IMG/VR virus record: IMGVR_UViG_3300025012_000002
Location: 1-64,000 of that record
From: a virus
Length of the DNA: 64,000 nucleotides
Direction: 5' to 3' (one strand)
Shown: positions 42,849 through 51,868 of the stretch, piece after piece
Layout of the letters: each line of letters begins with the position of its first letter
How positions within the stretch are numbered: position 1 is the first letter of the stretch
Made by a program: the position numbers and the translations under genes
The notes under the pieces: generated by a model
What the model saw: the letters and a program-made list of their open reading frames with translations, nothing else
What the model was told of the DNA's origin: nothing
Databases searched by the model: none

Positions 42849-44246
42849 TCAGATTGAAAACAAATTTCTTTTTATTTTAGGAACGACTCTATCTTTGAAT
42901 GTATCCAAAATTTTCCTGTCCATCGGCTGGGAAGATGCCCTGGGATTAACTGTGGTGTAAAATGTCCCACTTTTGGTTAGATCGTCTATTGCGGATTGGG
43001 ATATGATATAAGATTTGCCATCTACAGTCATAGTGGAGGGCTCTATGAAACTACCCTCTTTAATAGGCATTGATATATCAATATACTTGTGCACATTTGA
43101 TAGTGTCTTGAATCCCAATGTCAAATGTACTTCCCCATTTAGCATATTATTACTTGTGGATGCATTTTTCATAGCATTAAATTTAATAGTTGGTGCTAAT
43201 GGGAATCTATAATTTGATAAAAATTTACGTGCAAATGTAACTGCCCGTTGAGAAACATTATTTGGGTTAAGCTTATAATTGCTACTCCCGATTGTGTTAA
43301 CAAAAGATGCTGCAGTTTTGTTAGCTTTCTTTTGTTTTAGATTTTTAGCTTCTCTGCTAGATTCTTTATAAACCATTAGAATAGGTGCAGCTAAATCTTT
43401 ATGATAACCAACTTCATCTATATAAAGATGTGATGGTAGCATAAATACTGCTCTATCTAAAAATGAATTTTCTTCTGTATCTGGATTATCTAATATTTTG
43501 TCATTTAATTTTAGAGAACTAACATCTACCTTTTCCTGAGTTTCATAGTTTACTAAATCCGAACCGTTCCATTCATAACGTGCCGCCTCTACCTCTACTA
43601 TAGCCACCTTTTCTTCGACACTCAACTTAAAAGACTTGGTCGCGATAATAGACTCTCTGTATTCCTCCCTTTCGGTTCTATCTATTAATCCGCCACCTAA
43701 ATCACCCCTTGATGTATCTGTATAACTTGTTTTACCTGACTTAGCATCCTGAAGCATGTTATATGCTTGGTTATGCTCTATCCCATAACTATCTGATAAT
43801 TTATTTATTATAGTGGGGTCATCTAAACCGTATGCAACTGCTTTGCTTATATAATCCTCTGGTGTGTTTACTTCGTAATTCATTGCTTCCTTTTTAGAGG
43901 CTGTCATAGGTATAACTGTTATAAATTCTCTAAATTTAGGATTTACTACATACTTATTATAACCATGATCTAAATAGCCCTCTTTTGTAAGCTTCTGTAT
44001 CTTGCTATCAAAATTAATAGTCTGACCTTGCTCATTACGTGATTTGAAAAACTGCTTGATATGTGAATCAGTTCTTGGTGTATTGCATATTGCTAGTATC
44101 ATTTTTTCATAATCATCTAAACCTTTGAATTTATTCTTACGTTCAGTTTTGTCTTCTGCTGTTTTTTCTATAGATATGCCAGTGCCAGATTTTTTTGTAA
44201 TAAGACTTTCTGCTACTCTATCAAATAAAGATTTTTTATTTATCAT
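42849..44246 (-). CDS. Minor head protein candidate with winged-helix-like N-terminus
   Basis: A 465-residue protein starting MINKKSLFDRVAESLITKKS. Residues ~40-110 (LDDYEKMILAICNTPRTDSH, then KLTKEGYLDHGYNKYVV) look like a winged helix. TKSFKLSVE near residue 200 matches the recurring motif and separates a second beta-rich half. The C-terminus has MDRKILDTFKDRVVPKIKRN. Located directly upstream of the ligase-primase gene in transcription order. No enzyme motif identified. Confidence 0.5.
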   Translation of the reverse strand: MINKKSLFDRVAESLITKKSGTGISIEKTAEDKTERKNKFKGLDDYEKMILAICNTPRTDSHIKQFFKSRNEQGQTINFDSKIQKLTKEGYLDHGYNKYVVNPKFREFITVIPMTASKKEAMNYEVNTPEDYISKAVAYGLDDPTIINKLSDSYGIEHNQAYNMLQDAKSGKTSYTDTSRGDLGGGLIDRTEREEYRESIIATKSFKLSVEEKVAIVEVEAARYEWNGSDLVNYETQEKVDVSSLKLNDKILDNPDTEENSFLDRAVFMLPSHLYIDEVGYHKDLAAPILMVYKESSREAKNLKQKKANKTAASFVNTIGSSNYKLNPNNVSQRAVTFARKFLSNYRFPLAPTIKFNAMKNASTSNNMLNGEVHLTLGFKTLSNVHKYIDISMPIKEGSFIEPSTMTVDGKSYIISQSAIDDLTKSGTFYTTVNPRASSQPMDRKILDTFKDRVVPKIKRNLFSI

Positions 44247-44268
44247 TTTTAACCCCTTAAATTATTAA

Positions 44269-45270
44269 TTAGATAGCCCACATATCAGGGAGTACATTAA
44301 CATCGTTCTTAAGACCCTCAATTGTAGTATACTTATCCAACAGTATAGCATCAGAAGAACCATGCTTAGATGAATATAAATTAAATCCACCAAACATATC
44401 TTTTCTTACTATATAAGTATTGCTTGTTTTGGTATCAAACAAATGCACTATATCATTCTGAGCTAAAGCATCTTCTAATGATAATTTAGAGTTATCCTGA
44501 TAATCTAACATAGCCCCCTCAAATTGTGCACTATTAGCTTTCTTTTCTTGTATTATTGTTTTCCAATCCTCGTTAAAAACAGCCTTAATAGTATCTGTAT
44601 TAAATTCTCCTTTGCCTTTAAGAGATTCTATTGTGCGTTTAACTTTCTCAGATGATTTGAAATTATTTGTAGTAAGTTCGCTTCCTGAATTGGTATTGAC
44701 CTTATATGCTATGTACTCTCTTATTTGTTCCATATCAGGCCTATCTAATGAAAAACCATTTGCTTCCATAGCAATATCAAATTGATCCTGAGAAGTGATC
44801 TCTGATGCTATTTTATCGAGCTTTCTAAAATCAAATCTATTTTTTATAGATGATGTAATCATATCACTAATAGCATCATGCACTAAAGAGGATGACTTAG
44901 CAAATAATCTTTTTGGAAGAATCCTGTCGGCATACTTTCTAATATCTTCTATATGTGCCATAGTAAGATAGCCATTAGGGTCACTCTCATACTTAGATTT
45001 AAAATGAAAGGCTAAATTTAATATTCCTTTATTCTCTGGGTGCTCATTGGCTACCTCTGCTATCTTCTCATAAGCATCTTTAGTTGCTACCACTATAGTA
45101 GACTTATCCAATTCCATAACAGTAGAGGCTTGCTTTTTAACTTTATCAAAAGCCCCTCTTGCTAGAGAATATGATTCCTTTTTTGTAACTTCTTTTGCTT
45201 CAAATTTATCTAACAGATTATCAAACATATTAGATAGACTTTTATTTTTATATAAACTTTGTATTTTCAT
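44269..45270 (-). CDS. Hypothetical head-operon protein
   Basis: A 333-residue mainly helical, charged protein starting MKIQSLYKNKSLSNMFDNLL. It contains KSTIVVATKDAYEKIAEVAN and a C-terminal alpha/beta part (NTYIVRKDMFGGFNLYSSKH). Two bases separate it from the upstream gene, implying co-translation. No recognised family or motif; it may be another internal head protein. Confidence 0.5.
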   Translation of the reverse strand: MKIQSLYKNKSLSNMFDNLLDKFEAKEVTKKESYSLARGAFDKVKKQASTVMELDKSTIVVATKDAYEKIAEVANEHPENKGILNLAFHFKSKYESDPNGYLTMAHIEDIRKYADRILPKRLFAKSSSLVHDAISDMITSSIKNRFDFRKLDKIASEITSQDQFDIAMEANGFSLDRPDMEQIREYIAYKVNTNSGSELTTNNFKSSEKVKRTIESLKGKGEFNTDTIKAVFNEDWKTIIQEKKANSAQFEGAMLDYQDNSKLSLEDALAQNDIVHLFDTKTSNTYIVRKDMFGGFNLYSSKHGSSDAILLDKYTTIEGLKNDVNVLPDMWAI

Positions 45271-45271
45271 T

Positions 45272-45688
45272 TTATTCTCCTTTATACTTATTATCTAAAT
45301 ATTTTTCAATATCTTTATCTGCTTGCCTAAACTCCACATAAGCTGTTGTATGATAGGAGCCATCTTTGGCATAAGATTCGTATGCATATTCTACAGCCTG
45401 AGCTTTAGAAAATATGTAATCCCTAATTTTTTTAATTGCGGCTGATTTATTCGATAAAAAATCTTCTTTGGTAGGAATTATTTCTTCGGGTATGGTAAAA
45501 TATGTAATCGAAGTCCCCCCCATAGATAAAACAATCCTATTGTCTATATCCTCCATATACGCATGTCTAAATGTAAGCTTATTAGCTGCGCACCACATAA
45601 AAAAGTCATCAAGTTCATTAGATACTTTGTGGCCATTCTTAACTGCTATTGACTTATCTTTGAGATATGTTAGCTTAGTATTTTCCAT
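45272..45688 (-). CDS. Hypothetical protein with DKSIA-NGHK domain
   Basis: A 138-residue protein whose first ~35 residues (KDKSIAVKNGHKVSNELDDF then FMWCAANKL) match the C-terminal half of the protein at 19610-20269, so the two genes share a duplicated domain 25 kb apart. The rest is alpha/beta with a helical Lys-rich end. No catalytic motif. Confidence 0.55.
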   Translation of the reverse strand: MENTKLTYLKDKSIAVKNGHKVSNELDDFFMWCAANKLTFRHAYMEDIDNRIVLSMGGTSITYFTIPEEIIPTKEDFLSNKSAAIKKIRDYIFSKAQAVEYAYESYAKDGSYHTTAYVEFRQADKDIEKYLDNKYKGE

Positions 45689-45705
45689 TTTATTTATCCT
45701 CTAAA

Positions 45706-47400
45706 TTATATTTTATATTTATCAAGAATATTTTCTATATTTTTCTTATATTCACTATCTAATTCATTTGATGCTATGAATTCCTTAATAGCTTCATTTT
45801 TAGTAAATCCCATATTAATCAGTAATGATATACCTTTAATAATGGCTTCGTCTGAGAATACTTTTTTAGATTCTTCTATTTCTGCTTGTCTAAACTTGGA
45901 TAAAACTAGATCTTCTCCAGATATCCCATATTGTGGAATAAATCCCGTGTCAAACTTTACTTTGTATGATGGGGGGACATACCCTTCATAATCTGAGTGC
46001 TGTTGAACTTCAAGCACAATTCCTTTGTGTCCAATTAATTCTGGAAAGTGTGGGTCTCCTCTATCAAAAGGGTCGTAGACAACATTGTCACCGACTTTAT
46101 ATTTATTTAGTGCTGTCTTATTAGCTTCTACAATTATACCATAATCGCTAGCAATAGTTTTAAATGTATCCAAGTCTTTATCCTCTACCTCAAAATCAGT
46201 AATAAGTTTGCCGGATTCTGTGTCGGTTCTTTGGCTTCCTTTTTGATAATATACTCCACTTTGATTAAGATCATTTGAAAAATCATCTAATGGCATATCT
46301 GATTTTGTAGTAAGCCTAGAGGAGATCTTATCATTATCAATTATTCTAACTTGAGCATAGCCAGGGGCTTCATCAAAAGTTTCTCCAATAATATCAGGGT
46401 AATGTGTTTGATTAAATTCAGAATCCACAACTAAAAATTTTCTTGAGATTTTGGCTATTTTTGTAATATATCTACTTTGTATAAGATTGGATAGGGTGGT
46501 ATCCATAATAGGAACTTCTCTACCCAACATATTCTGAATTATGGATGTTTGATATTTATCAGATGATACTGAAGTTTTGAAAGTTTCTATTTCTTCATCG
46601 GGAGAAAAAACCACATCCTCAAATCCTGGAATGGTGAACTCCTGCTCTACTTTAAAAATGGTAGCTGATTTTCTGAATGAATTTTTTACGCCTTTGTCTT
46701 TATAAAAATAATAATATTCTTTAATAGCATCAAAATATACATTATAAATGTCTGGGTAGAGTTCAGCAACTCTAGCTAAACTTATATCGCCTTCCTCAAT
46801 ATTAATTTTATAGTAGTCTTTATCAAAAGACTCTGTCCCATGATAAGGAACTTTATTGTGTATAAACCATCTTAAAGCACTTAAATTTGTAGCTTTAATA
46901 AACTGCTCAAAAGATAATTTAGCAGTCTTTGTTTCTTTTGCTTTTCTTATAGTTTCTTCATCAGCAGTTCTTTCTATGACATAACCTTCCCCATCCCGTG
47001 ATAATTGCCACAGGTGATGTTTTGCATCGCGGTATATTCCCGGGGCTACAGATGTATATCCTAATTTAGGTAATTCTTGTTTGGATGAAATTTTAATAGA
47101 AGCTTCATTTGCCTCAGATAATAATTCGGTGTGCTCTACAGGGTAACTTCTGCCGACAGAATCATCATCCCAAATTCTTACTTCTCCTTCATCCTCTGGA
47201 TAAAGCCATGCTGGTTTGGATTCGATTATCTCGTGCCCATTAAATATATGACCTTTAAATATACCCTTTGTCACACGATATTTTCCAGTAGGAATTCCGG
47301 CTATGATTTCTTTATCTGATTTTTTATAGAATTTACTAACAAATTCATCAGAAAGTGCTAGACAGTCCCCATAAACAGTTTGATTTTTTCCATGCAGCAT
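45706..47400 (-). CDS. Minor head protein candidate with SH3-like and UBA-like modules
   Basis: A 564-residue protein. It opens with MLHGKNQTVYGDCLALSDEF and contains beta-barrel-like stretches (GKYRVTKGIFKGHIFNGHEI; YKVGDNVVYDPFDRGDPHFP) reminiscent of SH3/KOW folds. The final ~45 residues (SLLINMGFTKNEAIKEFIAS) resemble a UBA/TS-N three-helix module. A KSATIFKVEQ segment near residue 246 loosely resembles the cleavage-like motif. First gene after the promoter at 47437. Specific role unknown. Confidence 0.5.
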   Translation of the reverse strand: MLHGKNQTVYGDCLALSDEFVSKFYKKSDKEIIAGIPTGKYRVTKGIFKGHIFNGHEIIESKPAWLYPEDEGEVRIWDDDSVGRSYPVEHTELLSEANEASIKISSKQELPKLGYTSVAPGIYRDAKHHLWQLSRDGEGYVIERTADEETIRKAKETKTAKLSFEQFIKATNLSALRWFIHNKVPYHGTESFDKDYYKINIEEGDISLARVAELYPDIYNVYFDAIKEYYYFYKDKGVKNSFRKSATIFKVEQEFTIPGFEDVVFSPDEEIETFKTSVSSDKYQTSIIQNMLGREVPIMDTTLSNLIQSRYITKIAKISRKFLVVDSEFNQTHYPDIIGETFDEAPGYAQVRIIDNDKISSRLTTKSDMPLDDFSNDLNQSGVYYQKGSQRTDTESGKLITDFEVEDKDLDTFKTIASDYGIIVEANKTALNKYKVGDNVVYDPFDRGDPHFPELIGHKGIVLEVQQHSDYEGYVPPSYKVKFDTGFIPQYGISGEDLVLSKFRQAEIEESKKVFSDEAIIKGISLLINMGFTKNEAIKEFIASNELDSEYKKNIENILDKYKI

Positions 47401-47436
47401 AATGTGTCTCCTATATAATTATAAAATTACTCATAT

Positions 47437-47480
47437 AGTATACCACATATATTTTTAAAAAATTTTTAAAAAATGAAAAA
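47437..47480 (-). promoter_or_regulatory. Type A promoter for the head operon
   Basis: Minus-strand TTTTTTAAAAATTTTTTAAA tract, then TGG-TATACT with the -10 at 47437-47442. It precedes the gene at 45706-47400 and probably starts the long head-gene transcript. Confidence 0.65.
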
Positions 47481-47482
47481 AA

Positions 47483-47998
47483 TTATGCCTCCCTCAAAAT
47501 TTTCTCTACTACGGCTATATCATTATCATTTTTAATTAATATATTAAGTGATATACCATCTTTACTTAAACAATTACATACTTTTTTACTTTTAATTTTG
47601 TCCGAAAGATAGTATTTATTCTTTACATGGGATACGTCTACTTTTTCACATACTTCTACTTTACAATAATTAATACGCTTAAAATCATCCCACTCAAGCC
47701 CATAGTATTTTTTAATCATATATCTAATAATAGGAATTTGTGATTCAAAATAATCAGCTATTGCTGACATTGATTTGTAATTAAACATTTGTGCAGTTAA
47801 TATGATGAGCTCTTTTATGGGCCTATTATGCTGTGTTTGTAATTCTAAAACTGTAGTATCGTGCTCTATTAGGCAGTCTGCACAATATTTCTTTTTTCTA
47901 TTTCGACTATCTGTATAGCTTGATACTTGATTAGTACACCATGGTGTACTGCAGTTTGTCAACCGACATTTTCTGTGTTCGTGCTTTTTTCTTATCAT
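47483..47998 (-). CDS. Putative zinc-finger DNA-binding protein
   Basis: A 171-residue protein with a basic N-terminus (MIRKKHEHRKCRLTNC) and Cys pairs at ~11/16/21 and ~39/42 (YCADC), consistent with a zinc finger. Residues ~60-105 look like a helix-turn-helix (MSAIADYFESQIPIIRYMIK). A phage transcription regulator or homing-type specificity protein is possible. It is followed by the type A promoter. Confidence 0.5.
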   Translation of the reverse strand: MIRKKHEHRKCRLTNCSTPWCTNQVSSYTDSRNRKKKYCADCLIEHDTTVLELQTQHNRPIKELIILTAQMFNYKSMSAIADYFESQIPIIRYMIKKYYGLEWDDFKRINYCKVEVCEKVDVSHVKNKYYLSDKIKSKKVCNCLSKDGISLNILIKNDNDIAVVEKILREA

Positions 47999-48033
47999 CT
48001 CACCACCCTATACATATAATTCTTGATTTCGTC

Positions 48034-48975
48034 TTAACATATTCTTAGCTTATTTAGTAACCCACTAATTTTATTATACTCCTTCTTGTTTTTTAGTATT
48101 TCGCCTAGTTTATCTATATTCGTGTTAGGATCACCTTCTACTAATTCACAGATATAAACTTTTTTGTATCCATATAACTTATCCGCTAATTCGTATGCAT
48201 ATTTAGTAGCATCACTGTCTAGCATTATAATTATACTATTAGCTTTTAACTTTTTAATTTTATGTATCTGCTCATCAGATGCAATCTTTCCAAATAAAGC
48301 TACACCATCAGTGGACATAGCATCAAATGGTCCTTCATTCACAATTACTTCGTCTTTGTTTATATTATTGTTTATATTAAATAATATCTCTGATTTTCCT
48401 GTTCCAGTTAACTCTTTAGATGGATTTAATATTTTCTTATCAACATTAGCAAAATAGCTACGGGCCACAAAAAATATTAATTCATTTTTATAATCGTATA
48501 CCGGAATGATTATTCTACCACTATAATAGCCAGATACACAAAATCCTAATCTGTATCTTTCTATTTTGTCGTATGATATATTTCTATTTAATAAGTAATC
48601 TAAAACTTGTTTACCCGTAATTGACGTAGTACCCCTATGAAGTGGTATATAATCTTGTGGTAACTCAATATTTTTAATTTTTTTTATTTTACTTAATTCA
48701 TCGTATAGGTTAATATCTAAATCATAGTCTGAATCTTCGTATAGTACCTCGTCTTCTACAGAAATTCCTAATAATTTTAATAACTTATTAATTCTACCAG
48801 CGGCACCACATCTCCAGCAATGATACACTGGCTTTGATATACTTACCCATAGGTTATAGCCGGTATCAGTGGTGTGACCACTATCTACACAACATGGGCA
48901 ATTAATACCAATATTATCAGATGATACTAATTTTGTTTTATATTTCTGTTGTATGTTAATTATGTAATTATTCAT
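48034..48975 (-). CDS. DnaG-type DNA primase
   Basis: A 313-residue primase that would make RNA primers for lagging-strand synthesis. The N-terminal CHC2-type zinc motif has C26-P-C28-C29, His34 and CWRC (53-56). The catalytic Toprim core follows with VIVNEGPFDAMS (Glu) and IIMLDSDATKYA (DxD), and an RNAP-like basic region precedes it (YYSGRIIIPVYDYKNE). The helicase-interaction domain is short. Partner DnaB-type helicase is at 54414-55760. Confidence 0.85.
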   Translation of the reverse strand: MNNYIINIQQKYKTKLVSSDNIGINCPCCVDSGHTTDTGYNLWVSISKPVYHCWRCGAAGRINKLLKLLGISVEDEVLYEDSDYDLDINLYDELSKIKKIKNIELPQDYIPLHRGTTSITGKQVLDYLLNRNISYDKIERYRLGFCVSGYYSGRIIIPVYDYKNELIFFVARSYFANVDKKILNPSKELTGTGKSEILFNINNNINKDEVIVNEGPFDAMSTDGVALFGKIASDEQIHKIKKLKANSIIIMLDSDATKYAYELADKLYGYKKVYICELVEGDPNTNIDKLGEILKNKKEYNKISGLLNKLRIC

Positions 48976-49066
48976 TTAATAAATCAGGATTTTCATAAAA
49001 ATTTATATTTGTTTATAATACCATTTCTTTTTTATCTAAATACCATCCATGAAACTCTATATAAAC

Positions 49067-49282
49067 CTATTCATTTTGGAATCCTTCATTTTTAATTTTG
49101 GTTAGTTTAAGGGTACTTTCTAAAGATAAATCACTACACGTTAATAAGTAGTCTACACCGTCTTCTGGTGTCTTAAAATACATACTATGCTCCCTTCCTA
49201 ATAAAACTGTAGAAAAATCTACAAATTTTAGTTCTTCGCGGAAAGAATATAATCTATACTTACCATCATCTATTATTATCAT
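49067..49282 (-). CDS. LTKIK-family short member lacking the Cys cluster
   Basis: A 71-residue protein starting MIIIDDGKYRLYSFREELKF and ending DLSLESTLKLTKIKNEGFQN. It has the C-terminal LTKIK half of the family but not the N-terminal DCKKC part. Tandem with the member at 49266-49514, which it overlaps by 17 bases. Confidence 0.6.
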   Translation of the reverse strand: MIIIDDGKYRLYSFREELKFVDFSTVLLGREHSMYFKTPEDGVDYLLTCSDLSLESTLKLTKIKNEGFQNE

Positions 49283-49514
49283 AATGAATTTTTAATTTAG
49301 TAAGTTGTATAACATCCTCAAGAGACATAGGGCAATCGAATAAATAATCGATGGCTTCGTATATGTTAAAGTACTCATTTACCCAATTATACCACTTATC
49401 TCTTACTTTATAGTAAGTGACATATTTACTATCTAGTAAAGCTCGACTATGCTCGGTTATTTCATACCTCCCGGTATGAAATAAAACATACTTATTCATT
49501 CCAAAACCTTCCAC
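49266..49514 (-). CDS. LTKIK-family short member lacking the Cys cluster
   Basis: An 82-residue protein containing NIYEAIDYLFDCPMSLEDVI followed by QLTKLK, the family C-terminal signature. The N-terminal half (MNKYVLFHTGRYEITEHSR after a possible earlier start) is unlike the Cys-rich members. It overlaps the helicase gene stop by 19 bases. An ATG at residue 6 is an alternative start. Confidence 0.6.
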   Translation of the reverse strand: MEGFGMNKYVLFHTGRYEITEHSRALLDSKYVTYYKVRDKWYNWVNEYFNIYEAIDYLFDCPMSLEDVIQLTKLKIHYDNNR

Positions 49515-51037
49515 TTAATTTTGTTATCTTTATACACCCGCAACCTCTGATCTGAGTGGTCTTTGAGATACTTATGTATATTATCACTAAAATCAAATAT
49601 AATGGCTTCTGTCTTGCCTTCTGCTAGTCTAAGCACCCTTCCTATTCTTTGAAGTAATCTACGCCCAGATAAGCCTCCTTTTTCTCCTCCGGCCAATACT
49701 AAAACACTAACAGATGGTAAATTTTCCCCCTCATCAAATACAGATGATGCTACTAAAATTTTACAGTTACCATTTTCTACATCATTTTTAATTCTTATAC
49801 GCTCCTCTGTTTTAGTATTCTGATAGATGAACTCGTGCCGAAGCTTCATCTTCTTCAACATACTACATAATAGTATACCATGTTTTATGTAACGAAACAA
49901 TATTAAAGTTGGTTTATCTTTTTTATAGTATAGTTTTGCTAATTTTACAATCTGTTCATTTCTATAAGTATTATTAATAATACCGATATCATATACATCT
50001 TTATAATTCTGTTTAAATACTTTAGGTTTGTCTATATTTATAATTTTAACTGAGAATGGTGATATGTGTTTGTTTTTCTCAAGATAATCTAAATTAATAC
50101 TATATAAGATAGGGCCAGTATACGCTTCCAATAGCATGCCATTATCTGATAAGTCTACCGTCCCGCTTAATCCAAATCTATAGGGGGCATCTAAACGTCT
50201 GCATACGTTAACCCAAGTATTACTAGAGAGATGGTGAACTTCGTCACATATCATTACTTTAAATTGTTTAAGCCATTCTAAATCTTTTTCTGATTCTATA
50301 TGACTAATTATAGTTTGTATACTAGCAACTGTAATAGGCTTTACATTAAATTTATTGTCACCAACAATACCAACCTCGCAATTTAATAAATTCTCAAATC
50401 TTTCTTTTGTCTGGTGTAGAAGTCCTTTTAGATGTGTTAAAAATATGGTAGGCTGCCCTATATCAGCAATTATCATTGCAGCAATATTAGTCTTTCCCCC
50501 AGATGTTGCTACTGAGAAGATACCGTTCTTTTTTTCTATACCAATCTTAAGAGCTTTTGTCTGATGTTCCCATGCTGTAAAATCTTCTGATAGTTTAAAT
50601 GTGTCTTTCTTAGCAAATGATCTATTATCCTCTATTATATATTTTATATTATTTAGATCAAAAAACTGCTTTACTTTTGAAAGTAATCCTGTTGGAAATT
50701 TATTTTTGGTTAATAAGGATATCTTTCCGTCCCATTGTCTCTTTCTGTATTTGCATTCATCTTTAGAATTACATCTTCGTACTTGATGCTTACACGATTT
50801 GGTATCTTTACATAATGTTATCTTTTTTTTATTTTTATACCTAATTATTTTATCTACACAGGTAGAATAAAATATGCAATTACATAATAAACTATCACAT
50901 TTTCTATTTGCTATACATAACCCTTTATACTTAGGGCTAAATTTATAGCCCGGTGAGAAAAATGATAAATGCTCTTTTAGTGAGGAGGGAAATACCCCAT
51001 CTATTTCTGAGTAGATTGGGTTAACTATTATATTCAT
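49496..51037 (-). CDS. SF2 DNA/RNA helicase (UvsW/RadD-like)
   Basis: A 513-residue helicase. After an unusual N-terminal Cys-rich region (about 12 Cys in residues 41-95) come Walker A ATSGGKT (177-183), Walker B DEVH (265-268), motif III SGT (291-293) and motif VI QRIGRVLR (463-470). Related phage helicases unwind recombination intermediates and R-loops, as T4 UvsW does. The Cys region may bind zinc or an Fe-S cluster. It is followed by two LTKIK-family genes. Confidence 0.85.
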   Translation of the reverse strand: MNIIVNPIYSEIDGVFPSSLKEHLSFFSPGYKFSPKYKGLCIANRKCDSLLCNCIFYSTCVDKIIRYKNKKKITLCKDTKSCKHQVRRCNSKDECKYRKRQWDGKISLLTKNKFPTGLLSKVKQFFDLNNIKYIIEDNRSFAKKDTFKLSEDFTAWEHQTKALKIGIEKKNGIFSVATSGGKTNIAAMIIADIGQPTIFLTHLKGLLHQTKERFENLLNCEVGIVGDNKFNVKPITVASIQTIISHIESEKDLEWLKQFKVMICDEVHHLSSNTWVNVCRRLDAPYRFGLSGTVDLSDNGMLLEAYTGPILYSINLDYLEKNKHISPFSVKIINIDKPKVFKQNYKDVYDIGIINNTYRNEQIVKLAKLYYKKDKPTLILFRYIKHGILLCSMLKKMKLRHEFIYQNTKTEERIRIKNDVENGNCKILVASSVFDEGENLPSVSVLVLAGGEKGGLSGRRLLQRIGRVLRLAEGKTEAIIFDFSDNIHKYLKDHSDQRLRVYKDNKIKWKVLE

Positions 51038-51329
51038 TTATCTCATTCTTAATTTTAGTATAATATAGTAAGTTTTCAAAGGATAGTTCTACGTTTTCTA
51101 CTAAATAAATCAGAGCTTCTTGTAGAGAATTAAATTTTTGCTCTCTGTCTGTTTTAGATATAAACCAATAATCGATTCTAAAATGGTCTTTAAGTAAACA
51201 GATAGGTCTGATAGAGACCTCTGGAGTTTTTAGTATGTTACCTCGTGTAAAAATTTCCTTTGTTCTGTTATAAATACCAGAATCACAAACAAACTTAGGA
51301 CACTCTTTACAATCTCCCCATTCCATCAT
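51021..51329 (-). CDS. LTKIK-family small Cys-rich protein
   Basis: A 102-residue protein with GDCKECPKFVC at the N-terminus, a central PIC, and the C-terminal LQEALIYLVENVELSFENLL before YYTKIKNE. It is a full-length family member inside the first minus-strand operon, overlapping the helicase start by 17 bases and the preceding gene by four. Confidence 0.65.
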   Translation of the reverse strand: MMEWGDCKECPKFVCDSGIYNRTKEIFTRGNILKTPEVSIRPICLLKDHFRIDYWFISKTDREQKFNSLQEALIYLVENVELSFENLLYYTKIKNEINEYNS

Positions 51330-51649
51330 ATGGCCTTATTAATTTGTTCGGTAACTTCTATAGATTCTTCTAATCCTAAGTCATCACAATCATTTAGTAA
51401 AGCTTGTAATACACTTCTGGCAAATTTATTATTTTTAGTAGTAACAACAATCTGCCATGTTCCGTCTGAATCTTTACTAATTGTAAATGGTGGCTTATAA
51501 ATTGTAAATGGTGGCTTATAAGTTGAATAACCATGGTAAGGGCTAGCCACGCTAGATGGTATAGTAGATGTAGATATGGATGTTGTTATACTGAGTGCAG
51601 ATAAATCCATAGCAGGACATGTAAAATTATCCCTTGAAACTTTCATCAT
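51326..51649 (-). CDS. Hypothetical protein with 7-residue tandem repeat
   Basis: A 107-residue protein; ATGATG after AAGGAG is the start. It is Ser/Thr-rich with two adjacent YKPPFTI units encoded by an exact 21-bp tandem duplication (51480-51521). The C-terminal half (WQIVVTTKNNKFARSVLQAL) looks alpha/beta. First gene of the leftward operon. Function unknown. Confidence 0.55.
   Translation of the reverse strand: MMKVSRDNFTCPAMDLSALSITTSISTSTIPSSVASPYHGYSTYKPPFTIYKPPFTISKDSDGTWQIVVTTKNNKFARSVLQALLNDCDDLGLEESIEVTEQINKAI
51480..51521. repeat. 21-bp perfect tandem duplication
   Basis: Two adjacent copies of a 21-base unit (51480-51500 and 51501-51521) keep the reading frame and add seven residues to the protein. 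Looks like a recent slippage or duplication event. Confidence 0.9.
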
Positions 51650-51702
51650 TGACTTCTCCTTTATTCTGTGCTATGCTTATAGCATTAAAAATTTATATTA
51701 TA

Positions 51703-51731
51703 ATAATAACATATATTTAGTCTATAGTCAA
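51703..51731 (-). promoter_or_regulatory. Type B promoter for the leftward operon
   Basis: Minus-strand TTGACT (51726-51731), 17-base spacer ending TGT, TATTAT (51703-51708). It starts the leftward helicase/primase transcript about 50 bases before the first gene. Confidence 0.75.
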
Positions 51732-51734
51732 GAA

Positions 51735-51818
51735 TTATTTTCATAATTTGAAAATTTTTTAAAAATATTTGTGGTATACTATTTCTTTGTTGACAATTGA
51801 AATATTTTCTGATAAAGT
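51735..51818 (+). promoter_or_regulatory. Tandem type A and type B promoters for the rightward operon
   Basis: A plus-strand type A promoter (TTTGAAAATTTTTTAAAAAT tract, TGG-TATACT, -10 at 51775-51780) is followed by TTGACA (51790-51795), a 17-base spacer ending TGA, and TAAAGT (51813-51818). With the leftward promoter this forms a divergent control region between the two halves of the window. Confidence 0.65.
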
Positions 51819-51868
51819 GTTTAAATAGAAAACTAATTGGATAAGTAAAAACATGCTAGGTACTGAAT

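Noticed and set aside
39160-47400. A phage Ku homologue to partner the ligase/primase modules
   Set aside because: No protein in this stretch shows a Ku-like core by eye; it could lie outside the window.
51480-51521. CRISPR-like repeat
   Set aside because: Only two adjacent units without spacers; a tandem duplication within a gene.
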